Shown: piece by piece, positions 37,101 to 52,100 of the stretch
How positions within the stretch are numbered: the stretch's first letter is position 1
Layout: each line of letters starts with the position of its first letter
DNA from: Atrichornis clamosus
Taxonomy: Eukaryota; Chordata; Aves; Passeriformes; Menuridae
Length of the DNA stretch: 64,000 bases
Assembly (NCBI GenBank): GCA_013400975.1
Contig: WBMZ01009020.1
Location: 20,492 to 84,491, forward strand
Direction of reading: 5' to 3'
Translations under genes and position numbers: made by a program
Notes under the pieces: generated by a model
Databases searched by the model: none
What the model was told of the DNA's origin: nothing
What the model saw: the letters and a program-made list of their open reading frames with translations, nothing else

Positions 37101-40100
37101 TCAGAGCTTCATGGGTTGTATCTGAACCCAATGAGAAGGAAGGAAATCTAACCAGTGTAAGCACAAACCCAGGAGCTCCCTGGCACAGGCTAAGAGCAGA
37201 GCTTGCGAAATGCCAGCAGGCAGAAAGTTTCTGTCACAACCCTAAAGGATGGCAGCACTAGCAGCAATGCTGCCACCAGAGAAGGGTTACTGCACAGTCT
37301 GACAGATCAGGCATCTCACCATCAGGAGAGAGACAGACACATGAGGCTGGGGACTACCTCCAGCACCATAGGAGAGGTGGCAATCCCAGGGAGAAGCTGG
37401 CTAGAGAGACGCTAGAGGAAAAAACTGCCTGAAGGTAGAGATGACCAGTGGCCATGGCTCTGGCACTATTCTGGAATTCAGGTTGGGGAGGAAGGAGCAG
37501 ACGCTTGGTGGAAACAAGGGGAAGGAAGAAAGGGAGGTAGGAGGAGTGGATACAGAGGGAAGGAGCATCCTTGCCCCACTGCAAGGGCAAGTGCTGCTCT
37601 TGAGGGTCCTCAGGAGGCCTCCTGCCATGCCAGATTTATGCAGCTGCAGAGCCTCGCTCAGTGCTAGCCCCTGCTAGGAATGGAGAGGAAGCCCGAGGCC
37701 AGAGGGGAAGGATGGGGCACGGGGCAGTGACCACGTCAGGAGTGCGAGCTCCTAGAAACCCGCAGACACAGCTTGCCCAGAGAGAGAGACCGGACACCTC
37801 CCTCGGCCTGCAGCACCGCTCCGTGAGGTGCTGCTGCTCCCTCCCAGCCCCCGGGAGGTGGCACTGATGGGGTGCAGAAGCCCCTGGGGACTGAGCAGCC
37901 CTCTCCGCAGCGCATCTTGCTGGGGGCTCCAGGCTGCAGCAGGCTCCTCAAGAGCTGAGGTCTGCCCAGCAACGTGCGGTGCCTCCCCAGCCCCACACAC
38001 AGGTGCCGCAGGGACTGAGCCCTTGCGCTCGGCCAAGTCAGGGTAACACAATGAAATCTCTCCTGGGAGCTGGGGAAGCCAGAGCACAGTTCCCAGCCCA
38101 GTGACTTACCCCTTCTCCCTCTGATGCCCCTCGTCCTGGCATGGATTGCCTCCGCACACCTTTCCCAGGTGCCTGGCGTGCAGACAGCGATGCTGACAAT
38201 AGCCTGCAGCTGGGAAGGGGGGCTCACAGGGTCTGCAGGCAGATCCCACTATGCGACGGCCACCTGTGTTAAGCTTTCCCCCACGTCCAAGCCCCTCCCC
38301 GCCAACCTCCCCTCCACGCACGGCTGCCCCTCTTCCCCGGAAAGCGCAGTCAAAGAATGAAAAGCAGCTTAAAATCCGGCAGGACAATCGGGCAGCTCTC
38401 CAAAGCCGGCAGCACCCCCTGCCCACCCAGCTCAGCAGGTTCAAACCTCTGCGATACAGCCCACGGCTGCCCAGCTCCAGTCGTCGACCGGGAGCCCAGG
38501 AAACCTGCAGCAGGCAGCAGGGCAGGGAAATCCCATGCAGCAGCCGCTTACGGGGAGGACAGCCCAGGTTGAGGACAGACCTTTGTCTCTGCCTGCCTGT
38601 CTCGCTCGCTCGCTGCCGGAGGAGGAAGAGGGGGGCGGTGGGGGGACAGTGAGCAAAGATAACACCCCTAGGAGGGATGTCACAGCCACGTTAATCACTT
38701 GGAATTCCAGCCAGCGCGCCGCAAATATGGGCAGCAAATGGAGATGCTCAAAGCTCTAAAATAATTGGATCCTTTCACAAGAGCCGAGCCCAGAATCCAG
38801 CACAGGAATTCAGTCCCTGCTGGAAGTCGAGAGATCAAATACATGGAGAGGCAGGCGCAGCATAAGCAATCCTCAGCCACCGCTGTATTCAGCTCCACAG
38901 CCTTTGGCGCTGCTTTAATCTCAGGTGCCTTCCCAGCGGGAGCGAGGGGGGACCACAGCGGAGAGCCCGAGTGCCCAGCTGAGGACCGGCCCCTTCCCAT
39001 CCAACTTACTCTACTTGTGGCAAGGTGCAGAAGCGCTGCCAATGCAAAAGAGGGTTCTGTGGAGACCAGCTGCCTCGAAGCCTTGCTCGACCGGAGGAAC
39101 AGTCCATGGAAAGGAGACCCCTGAAGCTGCCGTTTGGCCTCCGCTGCCCTGCAGGGAAGATGCCTGGCCCGGCAGGATTCCCAGCCCGCATCACATTCCC
39201 GGCGAGACGCACACACGGCACATGTAGGCTCCTGCTCGGCGCCTCAACGGCAATGAAAAGGCACAGAGGCTTCTGCCAGAAAACAAAGAGGCAGCGGCAG
39301 AGCTGGGGGTGGGGAAAACTCTCCGCTGCCCAAGAGGATCCCTGCAGAGGCAGCAGGATGCTGCTAGGCTCCACCGCAGCTATTCACTAGCCCGAGGTGG
39401 CACCCACTCACCCAGCAAAGGGAGGCGAGGGTTGGCAACCTCCATTCCCCTTCCCGAGGCAGCGCCGGGTGAGAAGTGCTGGAGGACATGAGTCAGACCC
39501 AGGACAACTGCTGTCCACAAGCAGCAAATTCCACTAGGCCGGCTCCTCGGGGTAGCTGTTGCACAGCCTCGCTCACAGGGAAAGGTGCAGCCAGCACCTG
39601 CAAGCCTTGGGGAGCCCCACGGTATCAGACTTTGGGCAGCACAGTGGCCTCAGCAGTCAACCTGAGGCAACAAAGAACGTGAAAACAAGTCCCTGGCCAC
39701 CCAGGCACAGGGACATGTCAGCCAGCTCCCTTCCAGCCCTCTTGTCCCTCTCCAGAGGTGGTGGCCCAAGGTACGGGGACCTCAGCCACTGGATGACCAC
39801 GCAGGCTGGCTGCTCCAGTCCATACCTTGGTGCCAACTGAAACCAATGGAAGATTTTCCACTGTGTGATTACAAAGTCACATGCCTGTGCAGCCAGTCAC
39901 AGAATGGCAGCAAGAAGGCAAGTGGGATCTGGCACAGGGGCAGGCACCACTTCTGTTCTGCACTTGCACAACACCTGAGGTCTCTGACCATGATCGGGGT
40001 ACCAATGCACTGCCGTATTTCAATAAGGGTATTTGTCCTAGGGAGGCATCCCCCAGGTCCAAGCTGGACTAGGCCCTCACCATTCTAAGTGATGTACAAA

Positions 40101-43100
40101 TGTTAGCACCAACAGTCCCTTTTATCCAATCTCCCAAGAGGAGGAATAACACCCTGCAGTTGGTGTCTGCATCAGAAGCCCTACAAACTGTATTCTAACC
40201 TGTTTAACTCAACTCCAGTGGTAAGAATGATTTACCCATCCTGTTAGCTCCCTGTCCTGGGCTGTGTACCATGGGAAGCATGATCTAGGTGTGCAGCATG
40301 AACAGCCCAGCCCCTTTTCCAGCACTATTAGCTGGGTACAGAAACAGGAACCTCTGATAGGGAGCTCTGGTGGTGGGGTGATGCTTTGCAAGCTGGGAGA
40401 AGACAGTACAGAAATCAGCAGGTGATGGAACTCATTTTGCTCCCACCTCTGCCATCTCCTCTCTTCTCCCTCTGGTCACCACTGCAGCCAGGCACAGGCA
40501 TTCACAGCCCCATCTCTGCTCCATCCAAGCCACCTCCTGCTGTACCCTAATGCCCTGTAGCCATCCACGCTGCCTAATCCCAGATGCACAACATTTCCCC
40601 TTCCCCATATCCTTCATATGGCAGCTGGGCTCTGTACTCCCCCACAAGTGTTCTCCTCTTCATTCCCACCCCATCCTCCACCACCATCAGACCCTGTCCT
40701 GTTTCCATGAACCCCCAAGGCAAGCCCCTAGCTCTTACCTGTGCTCTGTCACCTCCTGATTGCTGCAGCTCTTAACTTACCGCAGTCTCCTCCCATTCCC
40801 GATTGCCACACACCCACAGCCCCACCAGCCCAAGCCTCCTTGCACACCCCTCTGATGAGTCTGACACCCAAGAGACCCACATCAGCATCACCACCTTTCC
40901 CTACCTCCCCAAACAGTCACCAGGCACCGCAGACCAGTGGAGAAAGTCCCAGGGATGATGAATTGCTCTGATCAGCTCCGGACATGGGTGTCAAAGCTAC
41001 ATGTTGGAGGAGGGACTAGGCAAGTGGCCTGCAGTGGGGAGGGCAGCAAGGATTGTGCACGAAGCATTTGCCCCGTGGGAACTGCCCCTCCCCACTGCAA
41101 CCCCTCTTGCGATACACTTCCTTTTACTGTAAGAGCCCTCCAAGGGAGGTGCTTGAGCACAGGCACTTGGTTACCAAGCTGCAGCCTGCAGATAAGGCTG
41201 CAGCAGCTGTGGGGACATTAAGCATCTTTTCCACTCCCTGTACTAGACATGTGCGTGGCACAGGGGGAGGAGATAGCACACACACATACACACGCAGGGC
41301 TGTGCACACCCACCCAACTCACCCTCTTCCAGCAGCGATTTAGAAAGGCTCAAGTCTAGCACATGCCAGAGTGATGACATGGGTTGGGCAGGGACTTGGG
41401 CCATAAGGGTGAGGCTTTGTCCATCTTTGGTTGTAAAGACCTGGACGTAACCAGGGCTACTGCAGGGAAGGAGGACTTCCACCATGAATTCAGTGTCCTG
41501 CACCCTGTCACAGAAAAGGAAAGCCTCTCTTTCCTGTAGGACTGAAGGTGAGAGAGAAATGCCCTACTGGAATTAGGAATAGGTGTCACAGTGGTCATCT
41601 AAACAGTCACACTTTTGCCCATAATGGAGGCAAACACATGAAAACAGAAGCCCCTAAGAAGGAAGATGTCAGGGTAGGAGGAACTGGCATGTCTGACTGT
41701 AGGCATATCTGTATGCAAAGCAGCAGGAGACACAATCTAGCTCCCATGATGTCCTGTGAAACTGCAGACCTCCTGGTCCACACACACTGAACCACACCTG
41801 GGGTACCACTGCCAGCAGAGTCCTCTGCCACCCCCTTTACAGGGGCTGGGCTCCTTTAGGGCTGCCAGGGTCCTGAGTAATGCACAGCCCTGAATAATGC
41901 ACGTGGCCAGGGATGACCTCTGGATAGAAGCGGGGAATCCACCTGTCACCTGGAAGTTGCATGGAGATGAAGGAAGCCGAGTCTCAACTGGTGCTGTGTC
42001 AGGAGGAGTCTGGAGAGGACGTGCCCTTGGGGCTGGTGCAGCCTGCAGGGATTATATGGCACTGGCTTATCAGCATCCTCCATCTTCATGAAAGCAACAG
42101 TGAACAGGGACAGGCACAAGAGGCAGCTGTGGCCCCAGACAACCCTTGTGCACAGGACACAAGCTCCTGTATCAAATGCAATAAGCAAAGGCTCCTGGGC
42201 AAACCCTGCTCACTGCTGCTGTTGCACCCAGGTTTTCTTGCTGCACTGCTTCTACAGGAACACACAAAGCTCAGAGACTCAGAAACCAGCCTAACTAGGG
42301 CAACTGGGTCAAGAAACCTTCGATCTGCTGGTATCCATACCATTGAGGACACAGATGTCCCTCAAAACCTGACCCTCCTAGGGAGACAGAGCCTGTGAGA
42401 GACCAAAGAGCTCTCCAAGGACTATCAGAAACCAGCTCATCTCCTGCCACACAGCACTTGATCCTGCAGCTAGGAACTGACCTCAAGAGCTTCTTGGTCC
42501 AAAACACCAGATCCTGCAGCTCCTGATGTGCATGGGTATAACAGGGATATCCAAGCAATGCCAGAGTGCCCAGAGCAGTATTGAGTTACTGAGCGGATTG
42601 CCAAGGAAAAGAGAGTGCACAGGGTGATGGCAGCCCAGTGTCAGTGAGCCCCAGGGAAATGCTGAAAGGAGCAACTTGAGAAGGGATCTAGGGACTAACA
42701 CAGGTTCATGAGAATGCTCTAGACCTTGAAAACCCACATAAAAGCATCTGGGGATTCTGGACATCCACCCAGCCTCTGTCAGATGAGAAAGAAATGTAGC
42801 TACTGCTGCAGGTCAGCTCAACCCAGGTGCCATGGCTACAAGCAGACCCCTTTGCTCTGGTTCATTACTCTTGCAGATAGGATGGGGTAAACACTGTAAA
42901 CACCCTCTGAGCACTTACACATGGGCTTCTGCAGCATCAGACACCAGGTCAAAGCTCAGAGACGCAATAAATTGCAGAGCAAAGTTGTTCCTGAAGACAA
43001 GGCTCGTAAGACTGCCAGCAGCCAGCCTTGCAGAAGGACAGGATCAGGAAAAGAGCAGCCATGAGAATAAAAGGCTGGCAAAGAAACACAAAATACTGAG

Positions 43101-46100
43101 AGCAAATAATTCTTTCCAGACAGTCCTTTGGGCTCGTCTCAGCCTCCATCTGCTGAGGATGGTCAGGCAGCTGGAACCTTTAAAAAAGCTACCAGTGACT
43201 TCCCTTCCAATGGCCACTGTCTCTGGGACAGGCACCATGGGTAAGACAATACCTGGAGCCCTTTCATTTGGAGGCTGGGGACCAGCATCCTCACGAACCT
43301 TCCAAAACCACCAGCATCCTCTACAGATCATGGCTCTGTGCTTCCAGCAGAGCAGGGAGGATGCTTTGCACCTTGTGCTTCACTGCCCACTGGCTTCTTG
43401 TGCTCCCATGGAGAGGAAGTAATGCAGACCTCTGGAGACATGGCTGCTCCAGCTAAGATAGGCTGGGGCAAATCAATGAGCTGAGCAATGCTGCTAAGGC
43501 AACGCCTCCCTCTCCCACCACTGCTAATACCATACAGATGAGTTCAAGGGAGGAGAAGATGACAGACAGAAAAACACCCTGAGCTCTCCATTTGCCTCCA
43601 AGCTGGTCAGTCCAACAGTCCATGAGATGTGACATTGCTAAGCACCCTGAGAACTGCAGAACTGAAGAACAACAGTGGGAAGGGACCTCAGGGCATTTGG
43701 GTTCAATCCTGCTAACAGCAGGGCACAGCTCAAGCAAATTGCTTGGGGTTTGCCCGTGCCAGGAGTTGAAAGTCACCAAGTGTGGTGACTTCTCTGGGCC
43801 CTACTCCAGAATCTAACTGCCTTGCAGGGAAATATTTTTCCTAATATCTAATTGGAATTTCCCTTGTGTGCCATTGCTTCTCATCCTCCCCCTGGGCACT
43901 TCCCAAGAGAGCCCAGCTCAAGCTTCACTGCAAATCCACAGCTTCCAGCAGCAGTGAGAGTTCCCTTTGCTGCCTTCCCTCTCCTGGCCGCACAAGCTCA
44001 CCACTCTCAGCCTCTGCCCACTACAGCACACAAGAAGACAGAGCTCCAGCTCATCCCTGGAGACTGTTGAAGCCTGCTGGGCTCCATCCTACCCAGCAAG
44101 GCTGGGCCATTAGGGAGGACAGGAGGTCCCTGCACCTGCACACCTTGGGGTTGCTGAAAAAAAGAGACTCACCTCAACACTGAGATCAGTGGGGGCTGCT
44201 TTTGTTCAAGTATCTGATCCTTGCTCTAGTTGGTAGCAATACCAATGCCTGCTGCAACATACCCACATTATCCCAAGACAGAAGTCCCAAGGACCTGCTC
44301 CCAGAAGTTTGGCCTTAGATACAGAGAGCTTTGGTTGTGCTGCTGTAGCTCTGATATCAAGGGTGCCTCCATCATGCCCACGGGAGACCTGTCTTCAGGA
44401 GTGATGAGCAGGACAATTAGGAGACCAACTCAGCAGAGACCAGTTTTGCTAGGTGGAAACAACAGCCCAAAGCAGGTCCCTGGATGAGGAAAGCAGCCAT
44501 CTGTGACCCCTGCAAGTACCCTCGAGGGTCTGCAGCAGAGCCCAGGTCACACAAGATATTTTGGAGCCAACAACCAACTATGTCCCCAAATCTCCAGTGT
44601 ATTATCTGCATTTCAGCTCTCCCTGATGCTGTGTTCACTCAATCCAGAGCTATCTATTTATCATTCTCTGCCCCAGCAAGTATCACTCATTTTTCCATCC
44701 TGCATTTGTTCTCTCAGACAAGATGTGAATATTACTGGGCAGAATCTGACCAGCACAGAGATGTGCTCAGCTTGCCCAGAGCTGGCTGGACACCCCGCTG
44801 CCTGCGTGGGGATGAAGATCCACCCCATACACCAGAGGCAGGGATACCTGGCCTCCACACTGCTCCCTTGCAGTGCTCCTCTTCAGTACCTGCTGGAAAA
44901 ACCTCAGCAACAAGGGTGCCCCAAGCCTTTCCAGGACAGCAATGTGCCCATAGCTGCAGATGAGGGCAGCGAATAGGTTCAGCATGTTGCTAAGGTCCTG
45001 GCCTGTTCCCAAAGCACAGGCATTGCCTCCAGCTGTGGCTTTCCCAATTCTCCTCTAGCACCCTCACCCCATCTCCCAGGGACTCGGCATGAGCCTGGAC
45101 CAGGTCTTTGGGCTCCCTTAAAGCCCTCTTCTGGACAAGCACCTGCCTCCTGCTTCCCGCTGACTCATTCCCCTGTGACTCACACCCTCCTCAGTAACTC
45201 ACTCATTTCTGCCACAGCCCTGTGCATGAAGGGACGGTGTGTGTGTGTGTGTGTCTGTGTGTCTGTGCAACACAGGCCATGACACAGACTCTGCAGGGCA
45301 GGGAGCCTGGCCTGGCCATGCCAGAACCCTTGTCTTCTGCAGCCCCCAAAGGCTGGAGGGGCAGAGGTGATGCTGCTGGCTCGAGTCCATTGTGGGGAGA
45401 AGGGACAGAGAGGCAGGCAGGGAGTGCTGTCCAGTGCCAGCACTGCCAAGATAAGGAGCAATGCTGGGGGAGGGCTTCCTCCGGGCTCTGAGGCTGCCTT
45501 CCACAGGCAAACCCATTCCCTTTATCAGCCCTCCACTGCTGGCTGTGCGAGGGCTACCCAGCACTGCCACAGCTCAGATCCACAGGCAAGATGTCTGCCA
45601 GCTAAGCTGCCTTTGGATACAGCCAAACTTGCTCCCTCAGGCTGTGCCTCTTCCCAGTTTTACTCTCCAGGGTGGAGAGATTTCTGGGAGCTAAAAAAGC
45701 ACATTTTCTAAGCATGGCTACAGTCAGCTAGCATCAGCTAAAGCCACTGCACATGCAGGGCCCAGAGGCTTGGCCAGTTCCTGAATGTGGACAGTCACAC
45801 ACATGATCTGTGTACACACACATCTTCAGCAGGCTGCTCCTCTGACTGGCAATTCCCTAATGTTCAGAGCTGAGGCTTAAACAGGCTTTGCCCCACATCC
45901 TTTTCCTCCCCTTTTCCACATCCTGGCCTGTTCCCAAGCCAGAAGCATTGCCTCCACCTGCTAAGCCCTTCCTAGAGCTGTCCAGGTAACCTCAGTCTCC
46001 TTCTCAGGGAGACCAGAGCAGACAGGGGTGACAAGAGCAAGATGGCACAGTGCAGCTGTGCCAAGCCCAGCGAGAGCTGTGGCACACACCTCCCAGCCAG

Positions 46101-49100
46101 CAAAGCAAGTGGCTCTGCACATCCATCTGTGTCAAAGAGCATAGGAGAGCTCTGGTGTGAGCAGAGGATGCTGCTCTGTACAGCAAACCAGGACACAGAC
46201 CTGTGCCTCTGCCTGTCAGCACCAGAGGATCCATTTGCTACTGACTACAGGAGAAAATTATGGGGACCATACAGGCTCTTCTCACCCTTTCCTCTCCACA
46301 TCCCACGGGTCAAAGTCGTGCTGACAAGGGCCTCTGGCCCCAAATGCTTGACCAGCTGCAGCATTTCGCCTGCAGCCACGTGCAGATTACTTGAGACAAA
46401 CCTTGCTGATACTGTAAAAGAACAAGTCAGTCAAGCATTATGTCTTCAGCAGGGTCATGCAGCCCCAGCTGGGACACCAGGCCCTGACACCCAGGAATTA
46501 AGGCCAAAGTAAATCATCCTTTGGCCAGGGAGTGAGGGACAATACTTTGGGCTGGAATGTCATATATTAATAGGCACAAAGAGTGATTTTCTGCCAAAGC
46601 TCAGGATTGTATGCCAGAACTGCTGCTTCTCCCTGGACTTTTAAATTTTTGTTCCTCACCATGTATGTACAGAGCCTTTTCTCTTCTCAGGACAAAGAAA
46701 TCCAAGGGTTTTTTCCACGGTATCCTTATGGGCTCCAGCAGCTTCCCCTGCACACTACCCCTTGTCCCATCAGGATGACCCAGTTCTTAGAGTCCCTTCT
46801 AGGGAAGATCCGTAGTGCTCACCATGTGTCATCAGTGAGGCCAAAGGCAGGGCCAACACCATGGTCACAGTGTCACCAAGCACTGGGCAAGCTTCTGAAG
46901 GAAACTTGGCAGCCACCAGCAGGACAGACTCAGCAATTTAAATGCACATGCTTAAATCACCCTATCAGCACCAAAGATGGGCTTGTCTGTAAGTTTTGGG
47001 AGTCCCTGAGAGAGCAGCGACAACCTATATGGGATCTGGGACATGGTCAGCTCCCTGCCATAGCCCCTGGGCTCAGGGGGAAGCTGAGGGACTGCCCTAC
47101 ATCCAGTTAAGCAGCTGGAGACTAATCCAATTTGAGCCAGACTGACTGACTTTTGAGCCAGACTTTCCTGCCACACCCTCCTTTGTGACTAACAGAGGGT
47201 AATATCCCATCTGCAATACCCTTCTCCAGCTGGGCTGGGAGAAGGAGCAGAGCACAGACAGCCAGGCTCTCTTGCTTCTGACATCTCCCCCATACCAAGG
47301 GGGGAACCCTTGCAAGTGCCTTGTGTTCCCCTTCTGCAGCCCAGGTGGCTGAGAAGAGTGTCAGTGTCCACCCCAAATACAGCGACTGGACCCTGCTGCC
47401 TTCAAGTAGCACATTTCAGGTCAGCAGCCTGGGAAGTGCCAGCAGAGAGGAGCCCAGCTGTCCACCTTTACATTAGGGGCAAGCTTCTGCAGCACAGGTG
47501 ATGCCAAAGCACGGGATGAGAAGAGAGGATTTGGGGCAACAACAGATGAAGGAATTCAGGCTCTCTACACATCAATGCTAAGCAGCAACAAGTCCATGAA
47601 GCTGATGTTTCTGCTGAAATAGTTCCTGGTTACTGGGACAGACACACAGAGAATGACTCTGAGAACAGGCCAGCTACCAAGGTGAACAGATGCTATGGTT
47701 TCTGCGAGCTCCTAACCAAGCCTTCCATTTCCAGTTCTCCGTCTCATGGCAGCTCTGTGCTTCCACAGTCCTGCCCTTCTGGTGCTTGAAAAAGTAGAGA
47801 AGTCTCTAGGCTGCTAACTTAGGCAGTGGCTGCAGAGACCCTTGTGGGGTATTCCCTGAAACCAGCTTTCATCTCTGAGGCAGAGCCCAAACAGTCCTTT
47901 GTTCCAAAAATCACATCTGAGGTCACCTGATCCAACATAAAGGTTGGAAATGGAATTTCTTTACATGAAAGATCAGATGGGGGGAACACACCTGTGGCAG
48001 TGCTGGAGCTGAATGTCCAAATGGCCTGCTAAGCCAACCTGAAAATGGAGTAAATCAGCTTTTTCTGGTTGGTAACACAAACCCCAGTTAAAATTGGAAA
48101 ACCTACTGTGTGGCTTGCTGCTTGTGGCACTCACCCTTCCTGCAAGCTGGAAACCCTTAAAGTCTCAGCAGCTCTTATCAGCAAGGGGATGCTCTTGCTG
48201 ACTCAGCACATCCTGCAGTCCTCCATACCCATCTTGGGTGGATTGGCTGGATGGTTCATGCCATCCAAAGCTCGAGATGGAAACAAGCTAGGTCCACTTT
48301 TCATCTTGCTGCAGGAAAGGAAACAAAGGTTTCTGCCATTCATCCCTTCCCTAGCTCCTTTTGCTGGACCCTCTGGTGCTGTGCCCCATGGGGCATCCTA
48401 AGCAGACAACATTAAGAAGAGGGGCTAGAAAACCAGCTAGAATTGGGTTTTCCTGCTCAGCTACACATGAAAAAGCCAGTTTCAGCTCGGGTGGACATGA
48501 AACTTCCTTTTCTGCCAAGGCAAAATGTGCCTGTAGGCACCAGGGACTGTCTTCTTTTTGCATTTTAGAAAGATCCTCCCTTGCAGGCACTGCCTTTTGC
48601 CCTCTGCTGCCTTCACCAGCCCAGAGCAGGTTAGAGAGGCCCAAGTTCTGGTTGCACCAGTGACACTGCAAATTCAGGTGCCTGTGTGGGGGCAGCTGCA
48701 AATTCAATAGGGGGAATGAGGCAGAACAAAATCAAAGCACCCAAAAATCCCAGGGCAGAAGGTCCCCAGCCTTGTGTTCAATAATTATTTATTTCAGGAT
48801 ATAGTTCCAGTTTTCACCTGGTCTTAAAGCTCTCCACTAAGTTGCTCTCACCAACTTTCACAATTTCTTTTCTCTCTGCCCCACTTCCAGCAGGGACCTC
48901 AAAGGCTGCTGCCACCCAGCAAAAGGGTCTCCATGACCTTTGTAATTCAACACACTGGGAAAGGCTCAATCAATTCCCTCTATTCCTAGGCCAACACAGA
49001 CCTTAAAAGCCCTCTTTGTTCCTGTTACAAACCCTATCCCAGAACCATGGCTTAACCCTTAGGGCACTGCCTCAAATGAAGACAGTTTCACAGAAGCAAG

Positions 49101-52100
49101 GCAGTTTGCAGCATCCACGGGCAGCTGAACCTACCCTTCACTTAAAAAAAGAGCTGTACTGACAGTCTGCTGGTGGCTCACAGGATGCATGAGATGCACA
49201 CAACAGGCTGGGAGGGATGTCTCTAGCCATGCTCATCATCATTACAGACTACTGTGCCTCACACTGCTGCAGCAACATGGGCAGGGGTTGGGCTTACACC
49301 TCGTTACAGTTTTTGCTCTGCCTGCCCTCAGTTCAGCAGGTTTATTACAAAATGTGGCCCATGCATGCAGATCTGGGGCTACAAGGAAGGAATAGGGACG
49401 AGGAAGGAAGCAGATGGGACTAGGCACTCCCACTGCCAGTTTTGCAAGGACTCCTCTGCTCCTGCCCCCGGGTACAGCCATTGCTCCATGACCAGGAGCA
49501 AATCAGAGACAGAGGGGGATGCTATGCTGTTACCCACACAGCCTGCACGCTGGTTCTGGCCTTGTCTGAGGTAAGCTCAGACCCACATCCTGATCAGCAG
49601 CCCATAATCCCATGCCGGGGGAGGCAGTGCCATGGGACTAGGCATAATTATGCACCCTGCACATGGGAATGCAGAGGTGATGAAAGGTACAGCCAGCTTT
49701 CCCTTCCTAGCATGATCCCTGGCATGGGAGAAGGCAGTATGGAGCAAGGGCTGCCAAAAATGCCAGCTCTGCAGCTGTAACAGAGCTGCCCAGCAACACT
49801 CTGAAACACCAGCTCCATGGTGCCACTGCACCCCCAAACACCACCCTTGAAGGCAGGATGGGGTAGAGCCACCCCAAAATGCCATTTCCTACCAGCTACT
49901 GTAACTTCCCCTCTGCCTCCTTCCGGTCCTGCTCCACCCCTCTCCTTCTCCTCAGGCTTCAGGGAAACTGAGTCACAGCATGCTATCCCTGCCCCAAGGA
50001 AGAAGGGTGGGAGGGCAGCCCCAGCCCCTTGCACAGTGTGAGGAATAGGGCCAGGGTGGTGCTGAGACCTCTGACAACCCCAGAGAAGGGCAGGGATAAA
50101 CATACCCACATGGACTACATTAAGAAGCTATCCAAATTGTGAGCCTCCTCTGTTCCCACCTCTCTTAAAGCAGAAGTTGGCCCCAATCTGCTGCTGGCCA
50201 TATGGCTTTGCTGGGCTCCTCTGGCCCCTCAAACTGACCCACGTGCTGTCTGCCTCAGAGGGGACGGGGACATGCAGTAACTTAGCACAGCTCTGAAAAA
50301 AAAAAAAATTAAAGACCCGGATACAGCATTATAAATCAGAAGAGTGCCCAAGGTCCCAAAAGGCTGGTAGAGGACTGGATGCTTCATTGAGAGCAGTCAC
50401 GGCATTCTTTACTTTAAAAGATTCATGGTTTTGACTAAAGACTTGATTCTCTGGTCCAGCTCTAGGAGTTGGTAAGTTTCCAGGTACTAACCTCAGGCTC
50501 TCTGTTTTTATCACACACCTACAGAAACTCTTTTGAGAACCTGCTTACCGGTTAAGCTTCCCAGGACCAGGTCTACAGCAGTGTTCACCAACAGCAGAAC
50601 CCTTTAAAATCCCTGTCTGGTGCAGTAACAAACCACCAGCCATCCATCTACCTCGCAGACAGAGAAGTAAAAGATTTGTTCATTCAGGCTCTGGGTCAGA
50701 CATCTCATGAATGTTATTAAAGTTATGGTTTCTTTACTGTGTTTCTCAAGATTGCAGTAAGGTAAGAGCCCAGCATTGCCCAGTTCAGCTGGGCAATGGA
50801 AAAGCAGAACTCAAGCTGCAAAAAATGCACAGCTATTACACACTGCTCATCTGCAAGTCTCCTGGCATCTTTTCCCAGGCTTCTGTCTTCTTGATTGCCT
50901 CGCTCCACCTTCCTGGGGACTCTCTGAAAACTGACCCTTTCACCCCTCTCCGGGGAAGTGTGTTAAGGTGGTATTTGCTGTTATTGTCATGCAAAGCATA
51001 ACGTTATTGCAATACCCTTGCCCCAGCTCTATCTCCCAGGACAACATAATAGTAGATGAAATTCATTACCCCCTATCTCTTTGTGGCACTATCTTTTCAT
51101 TTCTCTGTTAACACACATCAGAGACGTATCGAGTTTCAGGCAGGCTCACTCCAAAGGAAATTCTCTCTTTCCTTACAAGGATTTGCACAAGAGATACCTT
51201 TTCTTTTCAGTACCAAAAAAAGCCCAAACCACCACCAAAAGGTAATTTAAAAAATCCAACCCACAAACAAACAAACTAACAAAAAACCAACCAAAAAAAC
51301 CCATTCCAAAAATAGCACTTGGAGGTTCACTCAAGGACAGAATTTGTCTGTTCTCTCCAGACCACCACTTTGGTCAGACCTTTCCCAGGCTCTGGAGGGC
51401 AGCATTCTCACTGCAGTTCAAAAGTTTCATCAGCAATGTCTGGAGTTCCGTAGCAGGGAAGCTTTAAGGATGAGAGGCCTTTTCCGTCCCAAAAGTGCCC
51501 AGTATATGAACACAGGCATTTCCTGGTAAACTGTTCCTCCTTGCTTCCAGCCTCTGCTATAGGGGTGGCCTCTGATAGCAGCCCTCCTTCGGAAACACTG
51601 CTGCGTTTTGCTCAGTTACTCTAACAATGTAATGTTGTAGGGAAACAGAATTAAACAGCTGAAATCTATAATAAATCATTCCTACTGAGCTGCCAGGGAA
51701 ATTGCTGCAGAGAAGAAAGGGAAGAGCTGTAAGTCTGTTTCCTCAACAAATCTTAGCCACAAAACAGCCTTTGGTTACAAGGAACAGGCACAGCAGCAAG
51801 AGGAGCACTTTCAGGGTGGCAGACCGATGCCACCAGTTTTTCTCTTCTCTCTCTCCAGATTTATCACATGGCCAGAACAGATCATTGCAAATACCTTAAG
51901 ATCCCAGCTTAGGAGAGAGAGGTCGGCAGACCAGAGCCAGACAAAAAGCCTGAGAATATTCTAGTTCCTCAAAAATGGCTTATATTTTTAGCTGTTGCTG
52001 CTGTTAGAAGATGAATTGAAAGCAAAGCTCTGACTCCCTACTTGATGCCATAACTGCTTTATTTTGCTGGCAGCCACAGCAGAGAGGATCTTGAGAATTA

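Larger units (their letters stand above)
34600..41300 (-). other. Gene X intron that probably holds the ATOSB promoter
   Basis: This 6.8 kb interval separates two gene X exons and lies upstream of ATOSB. No exon that extends either gene's coding frame was found. No CR1 copy is obvious. The part at 37.7-39.5 kb is richer in CpG than its surroundings. On the minus strand a good donor (CCTCCCC then gtaagc, exon end 38552) follows CG-rich sequence near 38.6 kb, and is a candidate end of a non-coding first exon of ATOSB. Confidence 0.4.
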
